Below, piece by piece: positions 1 to 7,385 of a DNA stretch of 15,675 nt (its first letter is position 1; every line of letters starts with the position of its first letter). This DNA comes from Lachnospiraceae bacterium. GTDB lineage: Bacteria; Bacillota; Clostridia; Lachnospirales; Lachnospiraceae. The notes under the pieces were generated by a model that saw only the letters and a list, made by a program, of their open reading frames with translations, was not told where the DNA came from and searched no databases. The translations under genes and the position numbers were made by a program. The stretch covers positions 1-15,675 of the forward strand of contig VSNJ01000099.1 of NCBI GenBank assembly GCA_009774235.1. Direction: 5' to 3'.

Positions 1-263
1 GGTAATAAATAATCTTGTGTAGAAACTTTATTGAAGGATTGGGATGTTTATATGGTATCCGTTGTAGGGCAAAAGATATTTACTTCAAGATGTTGCATTA
101 TTAGGTTATGAATATGTAAGTATTCTAACCTGGTTTAATTTTATATGGTATTATTTTATACTTTATTAACTCAGCCTGCATATAAAAATTCCAGGTGAAT
201 ATTTTGCGCTTTACGATTGATATAGATACATAATAAAAATATGAGAAAGGTGGAATCATCGTA
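1..263. other. Upstream intergenic region, no gene seen
   Basis: AT-rich sequence with early stops in the plus-strand frames and no convincing gene. The last part is the leader of the secreted LRR protein: an AGAAAGGTGG-type ribosome binding site (about 243-252) precedes the ATG at 264. A TTGCGC (204-209) 17 nt before TACATA (227-232) is a possible weak promoter, but I would not rely on it. Confidence 0.4.
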
Positions 264-1919
264 ATGAAGTATTTCAAGATGAGAGAGTCAAAACGAAAGA
301 TAAGTTTCATCATGGCACTGGCGTTGATAGTATCCCTTTTACCAGTATCACCAGTTGTTAAGGCTGCAGGACCATATATTACAGTATATGTTGATAATCA
401 AGTTGAAGGTGTTGATGCAGTAGCTGACACAGTTGCAACTGATGGAGCTATAACAGTAACAGTAACTCCAAAGGAGGGGACTTTTACTGGTGATGAAGAT
501 ATAACAATATCAGCTGAGCTTGGTACAAGTACTGGTGCTAATGTAACTACTTATAGTGCTGTTGCAAGTACTGGAGCTACAGGAAGCAAACCTGTACAGG
601 GAGAAAGAAAGTTAGTATCTGGTGCTTTTACTTGGGATGTAACTGGTATATCTGGTGATGTTGTAATAACAGTAACAGGTACATATAATCCAAGCATTGT
701 TACAGGTCCAACAAGTACACCAAATGTAGATGCAGTAGCTAGTGCAGGTGCAATTTCAGACAAGATGTTAGATAAGCTTGTTAAGACTACAAACCTTACA
801 GAGGAACAGGCAAAGGAAGTAAAGGCTGGAACTGCAACTCTTGAGTTTACAACTACTGAAAATCTTACTAAGCTGGATGCTAATGATAAAACTGCTATAG
901 AAAAGTTCCTTGAAAAGAATCCTACAATGCAGAATCTTGTTAATAGTTTCGTTAATGCAAAATACTCTTTTGTTTTTGACCTTAAAATAAATGTTATATT
1001 TGTAAAAGGCAATGAAAGAGTAGACCTTGGTGAAGTTACCGACCTTGGTGACGTAGTAGAAATTACTATGGAAATACCAGAAGCATGTAGAAATACAAAT
1101 GCTTCTAAATTAAGGACTTATTTTGTTATCAGGCTTCATAATGGAGAAGCAACACGCATTGATTGTGAGACATCAGGTAATAACTTCTCATTCAAGAATG
1201 ATAAGTTCTCTAAATTCATTCTTTGCTACAAAGATGTACCTAGCACATGGGGTGGCGGAGCTACAGTGCCTCCAACTGGAACAACAAAGCCAGGTGCAAC
1301 AGCAACACCTTCTGCAAGCCCATCTGCATCAGCAGTACCAAGTGCAACACCTGTTGCAACAACAGTACCAACAGATACAGATAAGCCAACAGATAGTGCT
1401 ACACCAGATGTAAATAAGCCAGATACTGGTGATGGTTCTGAAGATGGAAATACAAGTACATCAGGCTCTTCTTCAAAGATTAAGAAAGGCCAGAAGTATA
1501 CTGTTAATGGTATCAAGTATGAGATAATATCTACAGACAGCACAAAGACAGTTGGATTTGTTAATGGAAAGAAGAATGCTAAGAAAATAACAATTCCTGC
1601 AACTGTTAAGATTAAAGGAAAGACATTTAAGGTAAAATCAATTGAAGCAGGTGCTTTCAAGAATAATAAGAAGCTTACAACTGTTGTAATTGGTGCTAAT
1701 GTTAAGATTATTGGCAAGAATGCATTTAAAGGCTGCAAGAACTTAAAGAAGATTACAATTAAATCTAAGAAGCTTACAGCTGCTAAAGTAGCTAAGAATG
1801 CATTCAAGGGTATTAACAAGAAAGCAACAGTTAAAGTGCCTAAGAACAAAGTTAAAGCTTATACTAAGATTGTTAAGGTAAAAGGCGGCGCAGGTAATAG
1901 TGTAAAAGTTACAAAATAA
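264..1919 (+). CDS. Secreted BspA-like leucine-rich repeat (LRR_5) protein
   Basis: Predicted exported protein of 551 aa. Seen: a signal peptide at residues 1-35 (basic KRK at 10-12, a hydrophobic core from about 13 to 32, then VKAAG, so signal peptidase I would cut near 34-35). A Thr/Val-rich beta-type region follows, then a helical, charged stretch near 170-240. A low-complexity Pro/Thr/Ser/Ala linker spans about 334-405. A lysine-rich C-terminal domain (about 407-551) has repeated patterns such as ITIPATVKI, IEAGAFKNNKKLTTVVIG and IGKNAFKGCKNLKKITI, typical of LRR_5/BspA-like repeats. Family knowledge: such proteins are abundant at the surface of Lachnospiraceae and are often linked to adhesion. 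Ligand and role here are unknown. No LPXTG or SLH anchor is visible, so the basic C-terminus may bind the envelope (inference). The start is chosen by the ribosome binding site and signal peptide. A strong terminator follows. Confidence 0.85.
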   Translation: MKYFKMRESKRKISFIMALALIVSLLPVSPVVKAAGPYITVYVDNQVEGVDAVADTVATDGAITVTVTPKEGTFTGDEDITISAELGTSTGANVTTYSAVASTGATGSKPVQGERKLVSGAFTWDVTGISGDVVITVTGTYNPSIVTGPTSTPNVDAVASAGAISDKMLDKLVKTTNLTEEQAKEVKAGTATLEFTTTENLTKLDANDKTAIEKFLEKNPTMQNLVNSFVNAKYSFVFDLKINVIFVKGNERVDLGEVTDLGDVVEITMEIPEACRNTNASKLRTYFVIRLHNGEATRIDCETSGNNFSFKNDKFSKFILCYKDVPSTWGGGATVPPTGTTKPGATATPSASPSASAVPSATPVATTVPTDTDKPTDSATPDVNKPDTGDGSEDGNTSTSGSSSKIKKGQKYTVNGIKYEIISTDSTKTVGFVNGKKNAKKITIPATVKIKGKTFKVKSIEAGAFKNNKKLTTVVIGANVKIIGKNAFKGCKNLKKITIKSKKLTAAKVAKNAFKGINKKATVKVPKNKVKAYTKIVKVKGGAGNSVKVTK

Positions 1920-1962
1920 TATTTTCTGATGGTTTTATATGCAGCATCTGGGAAAATACAGG

Positions 1963-1994
1963 GAACCACTGGTTTTATAACCAGTGGTTCTTTT
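1963..1994 (+). terminator. Intrinsic terminator after the LRR protein
   Basis: A perfect 12-bp stem (GAACCACTGGTT with AACCAGTGGTTC), a 4-nt loop (TTAT) and a following T run (TTTT). It lies 44 bp after the stop codon and separates this gene from the next. Confidence 0.93.
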
Positions 1995-2046
1995 GCTGCT
2001 AGTGTAATCTCTATAAATTAGTGTATTTTATTGCAATATTTCCTAA

Positions 2047-2075
2047 TTGAGAATAGTAGTTTTTATAGAAATAAT
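2047..2075 (+). promoter_or_regulatory. Sigma-A promoter for the GH26-like gene
   Basis: TTGAGA (2047-2052), a 17-nt spacer and AATAAT (2070-2075) place the transcript start near 2082, about 25 nt before the ATG at 2107. The overlap of this promoter with an upstream in-frame TTG argues against the longer reading of the downstream protein. Confidence 0.6.
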
Positions 2076-2106
2076 CTTCTATATTATAATGAAATGGAGG
2101 AAAAAT

Positions 2107-3555
2107 ATGAGCATATTAAAAGCGAAAGCAGTCCATATGGGTGCTGCACGGTGTGCTGTAGACCTTGGAGATGGAAGTGAACGTGGGGAATATGTGAACC
2201 AGGACTATATATTACAAAAGCTTGGCAGGCCACACAGGGCTGTAAGCCTTATGTATTGTTATTATCCTAATGACAAAGAGTGGCCACAAAGAATTAGTGA
2301 AGCATGTAAGGATATGGAAATAAACTTTGCATGGGATTACCCATATGATAATTATTTTACATATAAAGGTGGAATTAATGGGACAAAGGATGATGAACCT
2401 TTCACATATATGAGGGATGTGCGCAGACATGGACAGGATGTACTTCTTACAATGACTATTGACCCAAAACTGCCAGATGAATATATTGTGGCAATCGCAC
2501 ATGACTTAAGGACATTTGGGCGTGTGCAGCTTAGAATAAACCATGAAGCAACAGGAGACTGGTTTTCATTTAATAAACGTGCAAGTTATGAAGAAGTAGC
2601 AGCATTTTTTGTAAATGCTTGCAATATTATCCACAGAGAAGCCCCAAACGTTAAGACAATAATATGTCTTGACGGATATAAGGAGCTTGATGATGAGAAA
2701 ATGGAGAAAGAAGATATATTTGCAGAGGCAGCAAGGTCAGCAGATATTGTTTCTGTAGACCGTTATATGGCGCTGCACTGGGGCTGGCCATATGATGTTG
2801 CAGAAGAGGGCGGTGACACATTTGCACGTTATACAGTTGATAAAATATATAACCTTGCTAAAAAGAGTTACAAAAGATATGCATTTCTAAATAATGGCAT
2901 CAAGAAGCCTATGGTACTTTCAGAGTTTAATTCAGATGGTGATGTTACAGGACCTTATGACCAGGTGTCAATGTTCCATGATTTTTGTGAAATGCTTAAA
3001 TCAGATAATGAAAAATGGCTGGATGGTTTTACAATGTACCAGTTCAGGGACCGTGGAAGGCTTGGGCTTGAAATTGAAGACCCTAATAATCCGGATGTTG
3101 GAATTGAACAGCCTCTTATGGAGGAGTACCGTAAGGTTATACATGAGGATTTCTTTAGTCCTGTAATGGAAGAAGGGGAGGATATGGTTCTTCCTGCAAA
3201 GATGCGCTGGGGTAGTTCAGAAGATGCAGATGGTATTGCTATAAACCTTCATTTTGACAGTTCACCAGTATTTTGTGAGGCTTATTTTGATGACAATAAT
3301 GTGGACATGAACCTTATGCTGGAGCTTAATGGGCACTGGTTTTATAAAGCACCAGGTGTTAAGTGTATAGATATGATGAGTGCTTTCTTTAAGAAACCTC
3401 TTGATGGGGCAAAAGATATGCAATTAAAAATATTTGCACCTCCAGCAAGTGGGGAAAATGACCCTTTACAGGGAGAAGACTGGCAACTTAATTATTATAC
3501 AGAACTTAAGTCATTGCCTGAAATAAGGATACGTTATGCACCTATAGTAAAATAA
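2107..3555 (+). CDS. Intracellular GH26-like (clan GH-A) glycoside hydrolase-like protein
   Basis: 482 aa with no signal peptide, so probably cytoplasmic. I place the start at 2107 because GGAGG lies just upstream. An in-frame TTG at 2047 would add 20 residues but overlaps the promoter. Seen: a TIM-barrel-like run of alternating strands and helices. The motif LRINHEATGDWFSF (about 142-155) resembles the GH26 acid/base motif (R-x-x-HE-x-x-G-x-W-F), making E147 the candidate acid/base. KKPMVLSEFN (about 266-275) fits the strand carrying the nucleophile, so E273 is the candidate. An additional C-terminal beta-type region (from about residue 360) resembles an accessory domain. Family knowledge: GH26 enzymes are mostly beta-mannanases and are often secreted. 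Substrate is not predictable here, and loss of activity or a lectin-like role cannot be excluded. It is flanked by terminators, so it is a single-gene unit. Confidence 0.6.
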   Translation: MSILKAKAVHMGAARCAVDLGDGSERGEYVNQDYILQKLGRPHRAVSLMYCYYPNDKEWPQRISEACKDMEINFAWDYPYDNYFTYKGGINGTKDDEPFTYMRDVRRHGQDVLLTMTIDPKLPDEYIVAIAHDLRTFGRVQLRINHEATGDWFSFNKRASYEEVAAFFVNACNIIHREAPNVKTIICLDGYKELDDEKMEKEDIFAEAARSADIVSVDRYMALHWGWPYDVAEEGGDTFARYTVDKIYNLAKKSYKRYAFLNNGIKKPMVLSEFNSDGDVTGPYDQVSMFHDFCEMLKSDNEKWLDGFTMYQFRDRGRLGLEIEDPNNPDVGIEQPLMEEYRKVIHEDFFSPVMEEGEDMVLPAKMRWGSSEDADGIAINLHFDSSPVFCEAYFDDNNVDMNLMLELNGHWFYKAPGVKCIDMMSAFFKKPLDGAKDMQLKIFAPPASGENDPLQGEDWQLNYYTELKSLPEIRIRYAPIVK

Positions 3556-3571
3556 TAAATGTTATAGTTAA

Positions 3572-3614
3572 AAAACTGCCTGGCAGGTTGTATATAGACT
3601 GCCAGGCAGTTTTC
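3572..3614 (+). terminator. Intrinsic terminator after the GH26-like gene
   Basis: A 15-bp perfect inverted repeat (AAAACTGCCTGGCAG and its complement at 3599-3613) with a 12-nt loop. The arms end in A and T runs, so it could work in both directions. It lies 16 bp after the stop codon. Confidence 0.92.
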
Positions 3615-3686
3615 TATACCAGAAAATTATTTACAATATAATCACAGTACATAGTAGTAAATTATATAATATATTAGGAAGTGTCA

Positions 3687-3740
3687 GGAAATTGGCAAAA
3701 AACAGTGATTTTCTGTGTTTTTTAATTTTCAAATACGCCT
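3687..3740 (+). repeat. Decayed right end of the foldback element
   Basis: The stretch TTTTTAATTTTCAAATACGCC (its last 20 bases end at 3739) matches the right terminus of the element at 5867-6125, which ends TTAATTTTCAAATATGCCC. The preceding GGAAATTG...TTTTCTGTG resembles the element's GGAATTG...TTTTTTACAC stretch. No left half is present, so this looks like a truncated or eroded copy. It lies in the 345-bp gap before the FliD-like gene, and the gene's promoter starts about 30 bp after it. Confidence 0.6.
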
Positions 3741-3768
3741 TGGATGTAACAAAAATATCAAAAAATAA

Positions 3769-3797
3769 TCGACAAAATGAATAAATGTTGGTATACT
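3769..3797 (+). promoter_or_regulatory. Sigma-A promoter for the FliD-like gene
   Basis: TCGACA (3769-3774), a 17-nt spacer and TATACT (3792-3797). The start would be near 3804, giving a leader of about 155 nt. I saw no sigma-28 (GCCGATAA-type) site in this gap, unlike the second FliD-like gene in this window. Confidence 0.65.
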
Positions 3798-3959
3798 AAT
3801 AGTATTAATTAGTAACAGGTTTAATGTAAGATGGTTATTTTTTAGTCAGTTTTTTAAGAGAAGGAACTCGTTTTAAATTAATATAGACAGGATTTTGTAA
3901 CATAATTTCATATACCGGCTGTACAATGGAGTGTAATACCGGGGAAAAGAGGTGTTGAT

Positions 3960-5249
3960 ATGGGCGCAGAGGATAATATATATAACCGTCTTGTACCTAC
4001 ATATAAACCACAACCGCTTACTAAATATGATACCCATAAAGCATCTGAGCTTCGTAATATTGTTAATGAGATAACTAAACTGACAAAGGAATCTCCAACA
4101 TATTTTGTAAAGCTTAATGATGCTAAGCAGACTTATCTTCTTGGAATAAAAGAAGCAGCAATAATGTTCCAGAATGGTTTTGGGGAACTTTGTGATACTT
4201 CTCCTGATAGTGCTTTTAATAATTTGAAAGCATATTCATCTGATTCTGGAAGGGTAGGTGCAGAAATTATAAGCACTGACCAGAGCAGGCTTCCAGAGAA
4301 ATTTTCACTCAGGGTTGAGCGGCTTGCTTTAAGCCAGGTTAACAGAGGCAGGGATTTATACCCGTCAAGTAAAGGATTGTCAGGAGGAACTTATAAGTTC
4401 CAGGTAAACGTTGGGGATGATATGTATGATTTCCAGTATAATATAAGGAATGAAGCAAGTAACAGAGAGGTTATGAAAGGATTATCTTCATTTATAAACA
4501 AAGCTAATATTGGGATACATACAAAAGTAGAACGTAATGCTGCTGAACCAGATAAGATAAGGATGAGGATAGAGTCAGACATGACGGGTTCGTCAGCAGG
4601 TGAGCCTATATTTACGCTGGCTGACAAAGAAAATGTTAATGGCAATGGGATAGTTTCATTCTTAGATTTAAACAGGGTTGAACGCAGCCCTATGAGTTCA
4701 AAGTTCTTTATGGATGATATTGAAAGACATACCCTTTCCAATGAATTTACTATGGGTAAATGTCTTAAAATATCACTTAGGCAGACAACAAATATGCCTG
4801 TACAGATAAATTATTATCCTGATGGCGACAGGATTATGGGCAGTCTCCAGAAAATTGCAGATGCGTATAATTTTATGCTTGACAGTTCACAAGAGTTTGC
4901 AAAGGTTACAAGTTATAACCTTAAACTTGCCAATGATATACAAAGTACAATAAGGCCATATAAACCAGACCTTGAAGCCTGTGGGTTTGTTTTTGATGAA
5001 AATAACCGTATGTTTTTTGACAATGCACTTACAACCCAGGCTATAAATGATGGTGCTTTAAAAGAACTGTTTTCAAAAGATTCACAATTTGTCCGGACTA
5101 TGATGACGAAAGCCTATGAAATTAAGATTAACCCAATGGAATATATAGATAAACTTATGGGGACATATCCTGATTTCAGTAAACCGTCAGAAGGATTTTC
5201 TTATATAACATCTTTATACAGTGGGCTGATTTTTAATTATTATTTTTAA
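3960..5249 (+). CDS. FliD-like protein (flagellar cap / hook-associated protein 2 relative)
   Basis: 429 aa. Seen: FSLRVERLALSQV (115-127) resembles the conserved early FliD strand (V-x-x-LA-x-x-Q). GTYKFQVNVGDDMYDFQYNI (143-162) has the pattern of its beta domain. The stretch SSFINKANIGI (176-186), then RMRIESDMTGSS (201-212), matches the FliD pattern of 'INKA..GV' followed by 'L.L.S..TG'. The C-terminal part (about 280-400) has a helix followed by CGFVFDENNRMFFDN, like the FliD C-terminal 'lGI.....G.L..D' segment. Family knowledge: FliD caps the growing flagellar filament and helps flagellin fold. Its N-terminal 100 residues do not look like a standard FliD N-terminus, and no flagellar genes sit beside it, so it may be a divergent cap, an adhesin-like paralogue or something else. 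Ribosome binding site AGAGGTG precedes the ATG. It is a single-gene unit with its own promoter and terminator. Confidence 0.6.
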   Translation: MGAEDNIYNRLVPTYKPQPLTKYDTHKASELRNIVNEITKLTKESPTYFVKLNDAKQTYLLGIKEAAIMFQNGFGELCDTSPDSAFNNLKAYSSDSGRVGAEIISTDQSRLPEKFSLRVERLALSQVNRGRDLYPSSKGLSGGTYKFQVNVGDDMYDFQYNIRNEASNREVMKGLSSFINKANIGIHTKVERNAAEPDKIRMRIESDMTGSSAGEPIFTLADKENVNGNGIVSFLDLNRVERSPMSSKFFMDDIERHTLSNEFTMGKCLKISLRQTTNMPVQINYYPDGDRIMGSLQKIADAYNFMLDSSQEFAKVTSYNLKLANDIQSTIRPYKPDLEACGFVFDENNRMFFDNALTTQAINDGALKELFSKDSQFVRTMMTKAYEIKINPMEYIDKLMGTYPDFSKPSEGFSYITSLYSGLIFNYYF

Positions 5250-5268
5250 ACGGCAGCTTATAGTGTGT

Positions 5269-5302
5269 AACAGCCAGTATAACTATTACTGGCTGTTGTT
5301 TT
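5269..5302 (+). terminator. Intrinsic terminator after the FliD-like gene
   Basis: An 11-bp stem (AACAGCCAGTA with TACTGGCTGTT), a 7-nt loop and GTTTT after it. It works on the plus strand. The reverse direction lacks a T run, so the convergent minus-strand gene has no obvious terminator here. Confidence 0.88.
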
Positions 5303-5356
5303 ATTGTTAAATTAAGGATTTTATGGATATTGGCAGTGTTTTGTTAATATTATGTT

Positions 5357-5752
5357 TTAATAAGCTACGCCGTCAAGCCCAGGTTCTTCTTTTGAAATAA
5401 CAGATATAACTACTTTATTAGGAAGGCATACAATAGATTCTCCGTTATAGTGGATTTTCTTTTGTTTCTGGCATAGTTTGTCTGGGCAGTCCGCATTAGT
5501 AACGGAAGCATATCCATCTTTAATTTGTAGAGTATTGCTTCCATTATTATATCCATTTATTATAATAGTAGCATCTTCATTAAGCGGAAGTGTTTTATAC
5601 ACTTTACCATTTGTTGTTATTTGGATAAAAGCCCCATCCTTATGAAAGAATAAATAATAACATACAAGAAACAGAATAGCAGAAATAAGTAATACCAATA
5701 TTAAAATAATATCATTGCGCATTGGCTTCTGTAATGTGTTTTGTTTTTTCAT
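5357..5752 (-). CDS. NusG domain II-like membrane-anchored protein (NusG_II family)
   Basis: 131 aa. Start at 5752, because GGAGGA (complement of 5758-5763) sits 5 nt upstream. A longer in-frame reading to 5815 lacks such a site. Seen: one membrane segment (about 13-36), then a small beta-rich domain outside it. Its motif ADCPDKLCQKQKKI...GESIVCLPNKVVISV has cysteines at 89, 94 and 109, the hallmark of the NusG_II family. Despite the name this is not the transcription factor NusG. The family shares only a fold and is typically exported or membrane-tethered. Function is poorly known. Members are often encoded near ECF-type (Gx) transporter and FMN-binding genes, neither of which is visible here. 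It sits beside the real nusG cluster, divergent from it and separated by a foldback element. Confidence 0.85.
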   Translation of the reverse strand: MKKQNTLQKPMRNDIILILVLLISAILFLVCYYLFFHKDGAFIQITTNGKVYKTLPLNEDATIIINGYNNGSNTLQIKDGYASVTNADCPDKLCQKQKKIHYNGESIVCLPNKVVISVISKEEPGLDGVAY

Positions 5753-5866
5753 AGAAATCCTCCATGCGTTTTTTATTATGTCCTGCTCCCTTTTTATCCA
5801 GCTACAGTTTAACATAAAGTTTTAACAGTGAAAAGAAGCAGTTTAAGAAATTGTTTAAATTGCTGG

Positions 5867-6125
5867 GGGCGTGTTTGAAGATTGCTTTAAAACTTCCAGA
5901 TTGCACAAAGATTATATTACTCTGGCAAATTCCAAACATTTTACCAAAAGGCAGCTGTTTTGGAGTGCTGGTGCTTAATCCACATATTACTTTACGCACT
6001 ACTGCGCATCTTATCCAAGGGAATGCGGGCAAAGCCATGTTTGAAATATGGCTTTTGGTTGGTAAAACATTTGGAATTGCCAGAGCCACATAATTTTTTA
6101 CACTTTTTAATTTTCAAATATGCCC
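5867..6125 (+). mobile_element. Foldback MITE-like element, copy A
   Basis: A 259-bp non-coding element beginning GGGCGTGTTTGAA and ending TTCAAATATGCCC. The outer 65-75 bp of each side are imperfect inverted repeats: both arms, read inward, contain TGCACAAA-like, CTCTGGCAA-TTCCAAA and TTTTACCA blocks, with copy A's right arm slightly diverged (TGTAAAA for TGCACAA). A small hairpin (AAAGCCAT at 6031-6038 with ATGGCTTT at 6048-6055) lies inside. No transposase is encoded. The short reading frames across it are low-quality shadows. TGG flanks both sides (5864-5866, 6126-6128), a possible 3-bp target duplication. The inverted second copy is at 9518-9778. The element sits between the NusG_II gene and the rpmG promoter. 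Confidence 0.8.
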
Positions 6126-6143
6126 TGGGTAATAAAAAAGACC

Positions 6144-6173
6144 TTGACTACCAATGTAAAGTTATGCTATACT
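6144..6173 (+). promoter_or_regulatory. Promoter of rpmG-secE-nusG (and probably rplKA)
   Basis: TTGACT (6144-6149), an 18-nt spacer and TATACT (6168-6173), with an extended -10 TG at 6165-6166. The start would be near 6180, about 74 nt before rpmG. The -35 box is only 18 bp after the end of foldback copy A. Confidence 0.8.
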
Positions 6174-6253
6174 TGTTTGGCGATGTAACAGGTCTTTTTT
6201 TTATGTCCTGGTTTTATGGAATATACACAAAATAGTTTATGGAGGTGAAATCT

Positions 6254-6403
6254 GTGAGAGTAAAAATTACATTAGCATGCACAGAGTGTAAACAGCGTAA
6301 TTATGATACAACCAAGGAGAAAAGGAACCACCCTGACAGAATGGAAATAAGAAAGTATTGCAGGTTCTGCAGAAGGCATACTTTGCATAAAGAAACAAAA
6401 TAG
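6254..6403 (+). CDS. rpmG: 50S ribosomal protein L33 (bL33)
   Basis: 49 aa, part of the large ribosomal subunit near the E site. It starts with GTG at 6254, supported by GGAGGTG at 6241-6247. Seen: MRVKITLACTECKQRNY at the N-terminus and KYCRFCRRHTLHKETK at the C-terminus, with the two CxxC pairs (C9/C12 and C36/C39) of the zinc-binding 'C+' form. First gene of the rpmG-secE-nusG group, the usual order in Firmicutes. No tRNA-Trp lies between it and secE, unlike in some relatives. Confidence 0.97.
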   Translation: MRVKITLACTECKQRNYDTTKEKRNHPDRMEIRKYCRFCRRHTLHKETK

Positions 6404-6455
6404 TCTTGTTAATTAGGCAGGCTGCCATGGAGCAGCTGCAGTATGGAGGCTTACT

Positions 6456-6716
6456 ATGGGAGATTCTGAGAACAAAGAATTAGTTGGGCAGGACGAACCA
6501 AAGAAAACTGGAAATGTAGAAAATGAACCAAAGAAAAATGGTGGACGTATTCAGAAATTAAAGTCTGAGTTTAAGAAAATTATATGGCCAGACAAGAATA
6601 CAGTCATCAAAGAAACTACAGCAGTAGTTGTTGTAACAGTTATTTTGGGTGCAATCATTGCTTTGCTTGATTTAATTATTAAGACAGGCCTTGATAAGAT
6701 TCTTCAGATGGGATAA
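6456..6716 (+). CDS. secE: Preprotein translocase subunit SecE
   Basis: 86 aa, the small stabilising subunit of the SecYEG channel. Seen: a charged, low-complexity N-terminal extension (1-30, with the repeated motif EPKK), then the conserved cytoplasmic motif SEFKKIIWPDKNTV (37-50, with W44-P45) and one transmembrane helix (about 53-75). This is the single-membrane-span form usual in Gram-positives. The start ATG at 6456 follows GGAGG (6445-6449). It lies 52 bp after rpmG and 11 bp before nusG, so the three are cotranscribed. Confidence 0.96.
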   Translation: MGDSENKELVGQDEPKKTGNVENEPKKNGGRIQKLKSEFKKIIWPDKNTVIKETTAVVVVTVILGAIIALLDLIIKTGLDKILQMG

Positions 6717-6727
6717 GGTGATAGACT

Positions 6728-7249
6728 ATGGCAGATACAGAAGCACATTGGTATGTTGCGCATACTTATTCAGGATATGAGAATAAGGTTAAGATGGATA
6801 TCGAGAAAACTATTGAAAACCGTAATCTCCAGGACCAGATTCTGGAAGTTTCAGTACCTATGTTAAATATTACTAAAGGGACTGATGGAGACGAGAAGAC
6901 TGTACAACAGAAGATGTTTCCAGCATATGTTCTTATTAAAATGATTATGAATGATGATACCTGGTATGTTGTGCGTAATACACGTGGCGTAACAGGTTTT
7001 GTAGGGCCAGGGTCTAAGCCGGTGCCTCTTTCAGAAGCGGATATAGAGAGCATGGGGCTTAAGGTAGACGCTCCAAACGCACCATTCAGCATTGGTGATT
7101 CTGTAGTTGTTAAGTCTGGTGTCTGGGAAGATACTACAGGTGTTGTGCGCCAGATTGACCACAAGAATAGCACGGTTACTATTAATATAGATATGTTTGG
7201 CCGTGAAACACCAGTAGAAATAAGTTTCAATGATATTGAAGCTGTTTAG
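6728..7249 (+). CDS. nusG: Transcription termination/antitermination factor NusG
   Basis: 173 aa, normal length for NusG. It binds RNA polymerase and modulates pausing, Rho-dependent termination and coupling to the ribosome. Seen: an N-terminal NGN domain beginning HWYVAHTYSGYENKV (7-21), with MFPAYVLIKM (about 63-72) and VRNTRGVTGFVG (about 82-93). A short linker follows, then a C-terminal KOW domain, FSIGDSVVVKSGVWEDTTGVV (about 119-139), ending FNDIEAV. The ribosome binding site is AAGGTGAT. It follows secE closely in the standard cluster. Confidence 0.98.
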   Translation: MADTEAHWYVAHTYSGYENKVKMDIEKTIENRNLQDQILEVSVPMLNITKGTDGDEKTVQQKMFPAYVLIKMIMNDDTWYVVRNTRGVTGFVGPGSKPVPLSEADIESMGLKVDAPNAPFSIGDSVVVKSGVWEDTTGVVRQIDHKNSTVTINIDMFGRETPVEISFNDIEAV

Positions 7250-7385
7250 CAGCCTTATTTCACTACTGCATATAGATTGGAATAACAGATTAAAATAGAA
7301 TGGCTGCTTTTATACGGTTGTTGTATACCAGCAAGCCAGTGGATTTTGCGGTAAAACGCATTATTATAGTAGGAGGTACTAAGAA
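7250..7385 (+). promoter_or_regulatory. nusG-rplK intergenic leader
   Basis: 136 bp with no convincing promoter. A long-range pairing is possible between AGCAGCC (7248-7254) and GGCTGCT (7302-7308), the latter followed by TTTTA, and small hairpins such as TGCG/CGCA follow. It may be a partial terminator or ribosomal-protein leader, or only spacer. The AGGAGGT just before rplK is a strong ribosome binding site. Confidence 0.3.

Noticed and set aside
551..1012. Long minus-strand frames inside the LRR gene (also 1226-1849) and the plus-strand frame at 14776-15423
   Set aside because: They are shadows of genes with clear motifs and ribosome binding sites on the other strand, and their residue composition follows the complementary codons.
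2047..2106. Upstream TTG start for the GH26-like protein
   Set aside because: The 20 added residues overlap a good sigma-A promoter and no ribosome binding site precedes them. The ATG at 2107 has GGAGG at proper distance.
5753..5866. A promoter for the NusG_II gene on the minus strand
   Set aside because: Only weak -10/-35 candidates are seen. No hexamer pair was good enough to list.
5851..6093. Reading frame across foldback copy A (80 codons), its minus-strand shadow at 5802-6089, and the related frame at 9576-9770
   Set aside because: These frames coincide with the repeat in both copies, lack ribosome binding sites, and their similarity follows from the shared DNA. The element looks non-coding.
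6404..6455. Possible tRNA-Trp between rpmG and secE
   Set aside because: The gap is only 52 nt, too short for a tRNA, and no cloverleaf is present.
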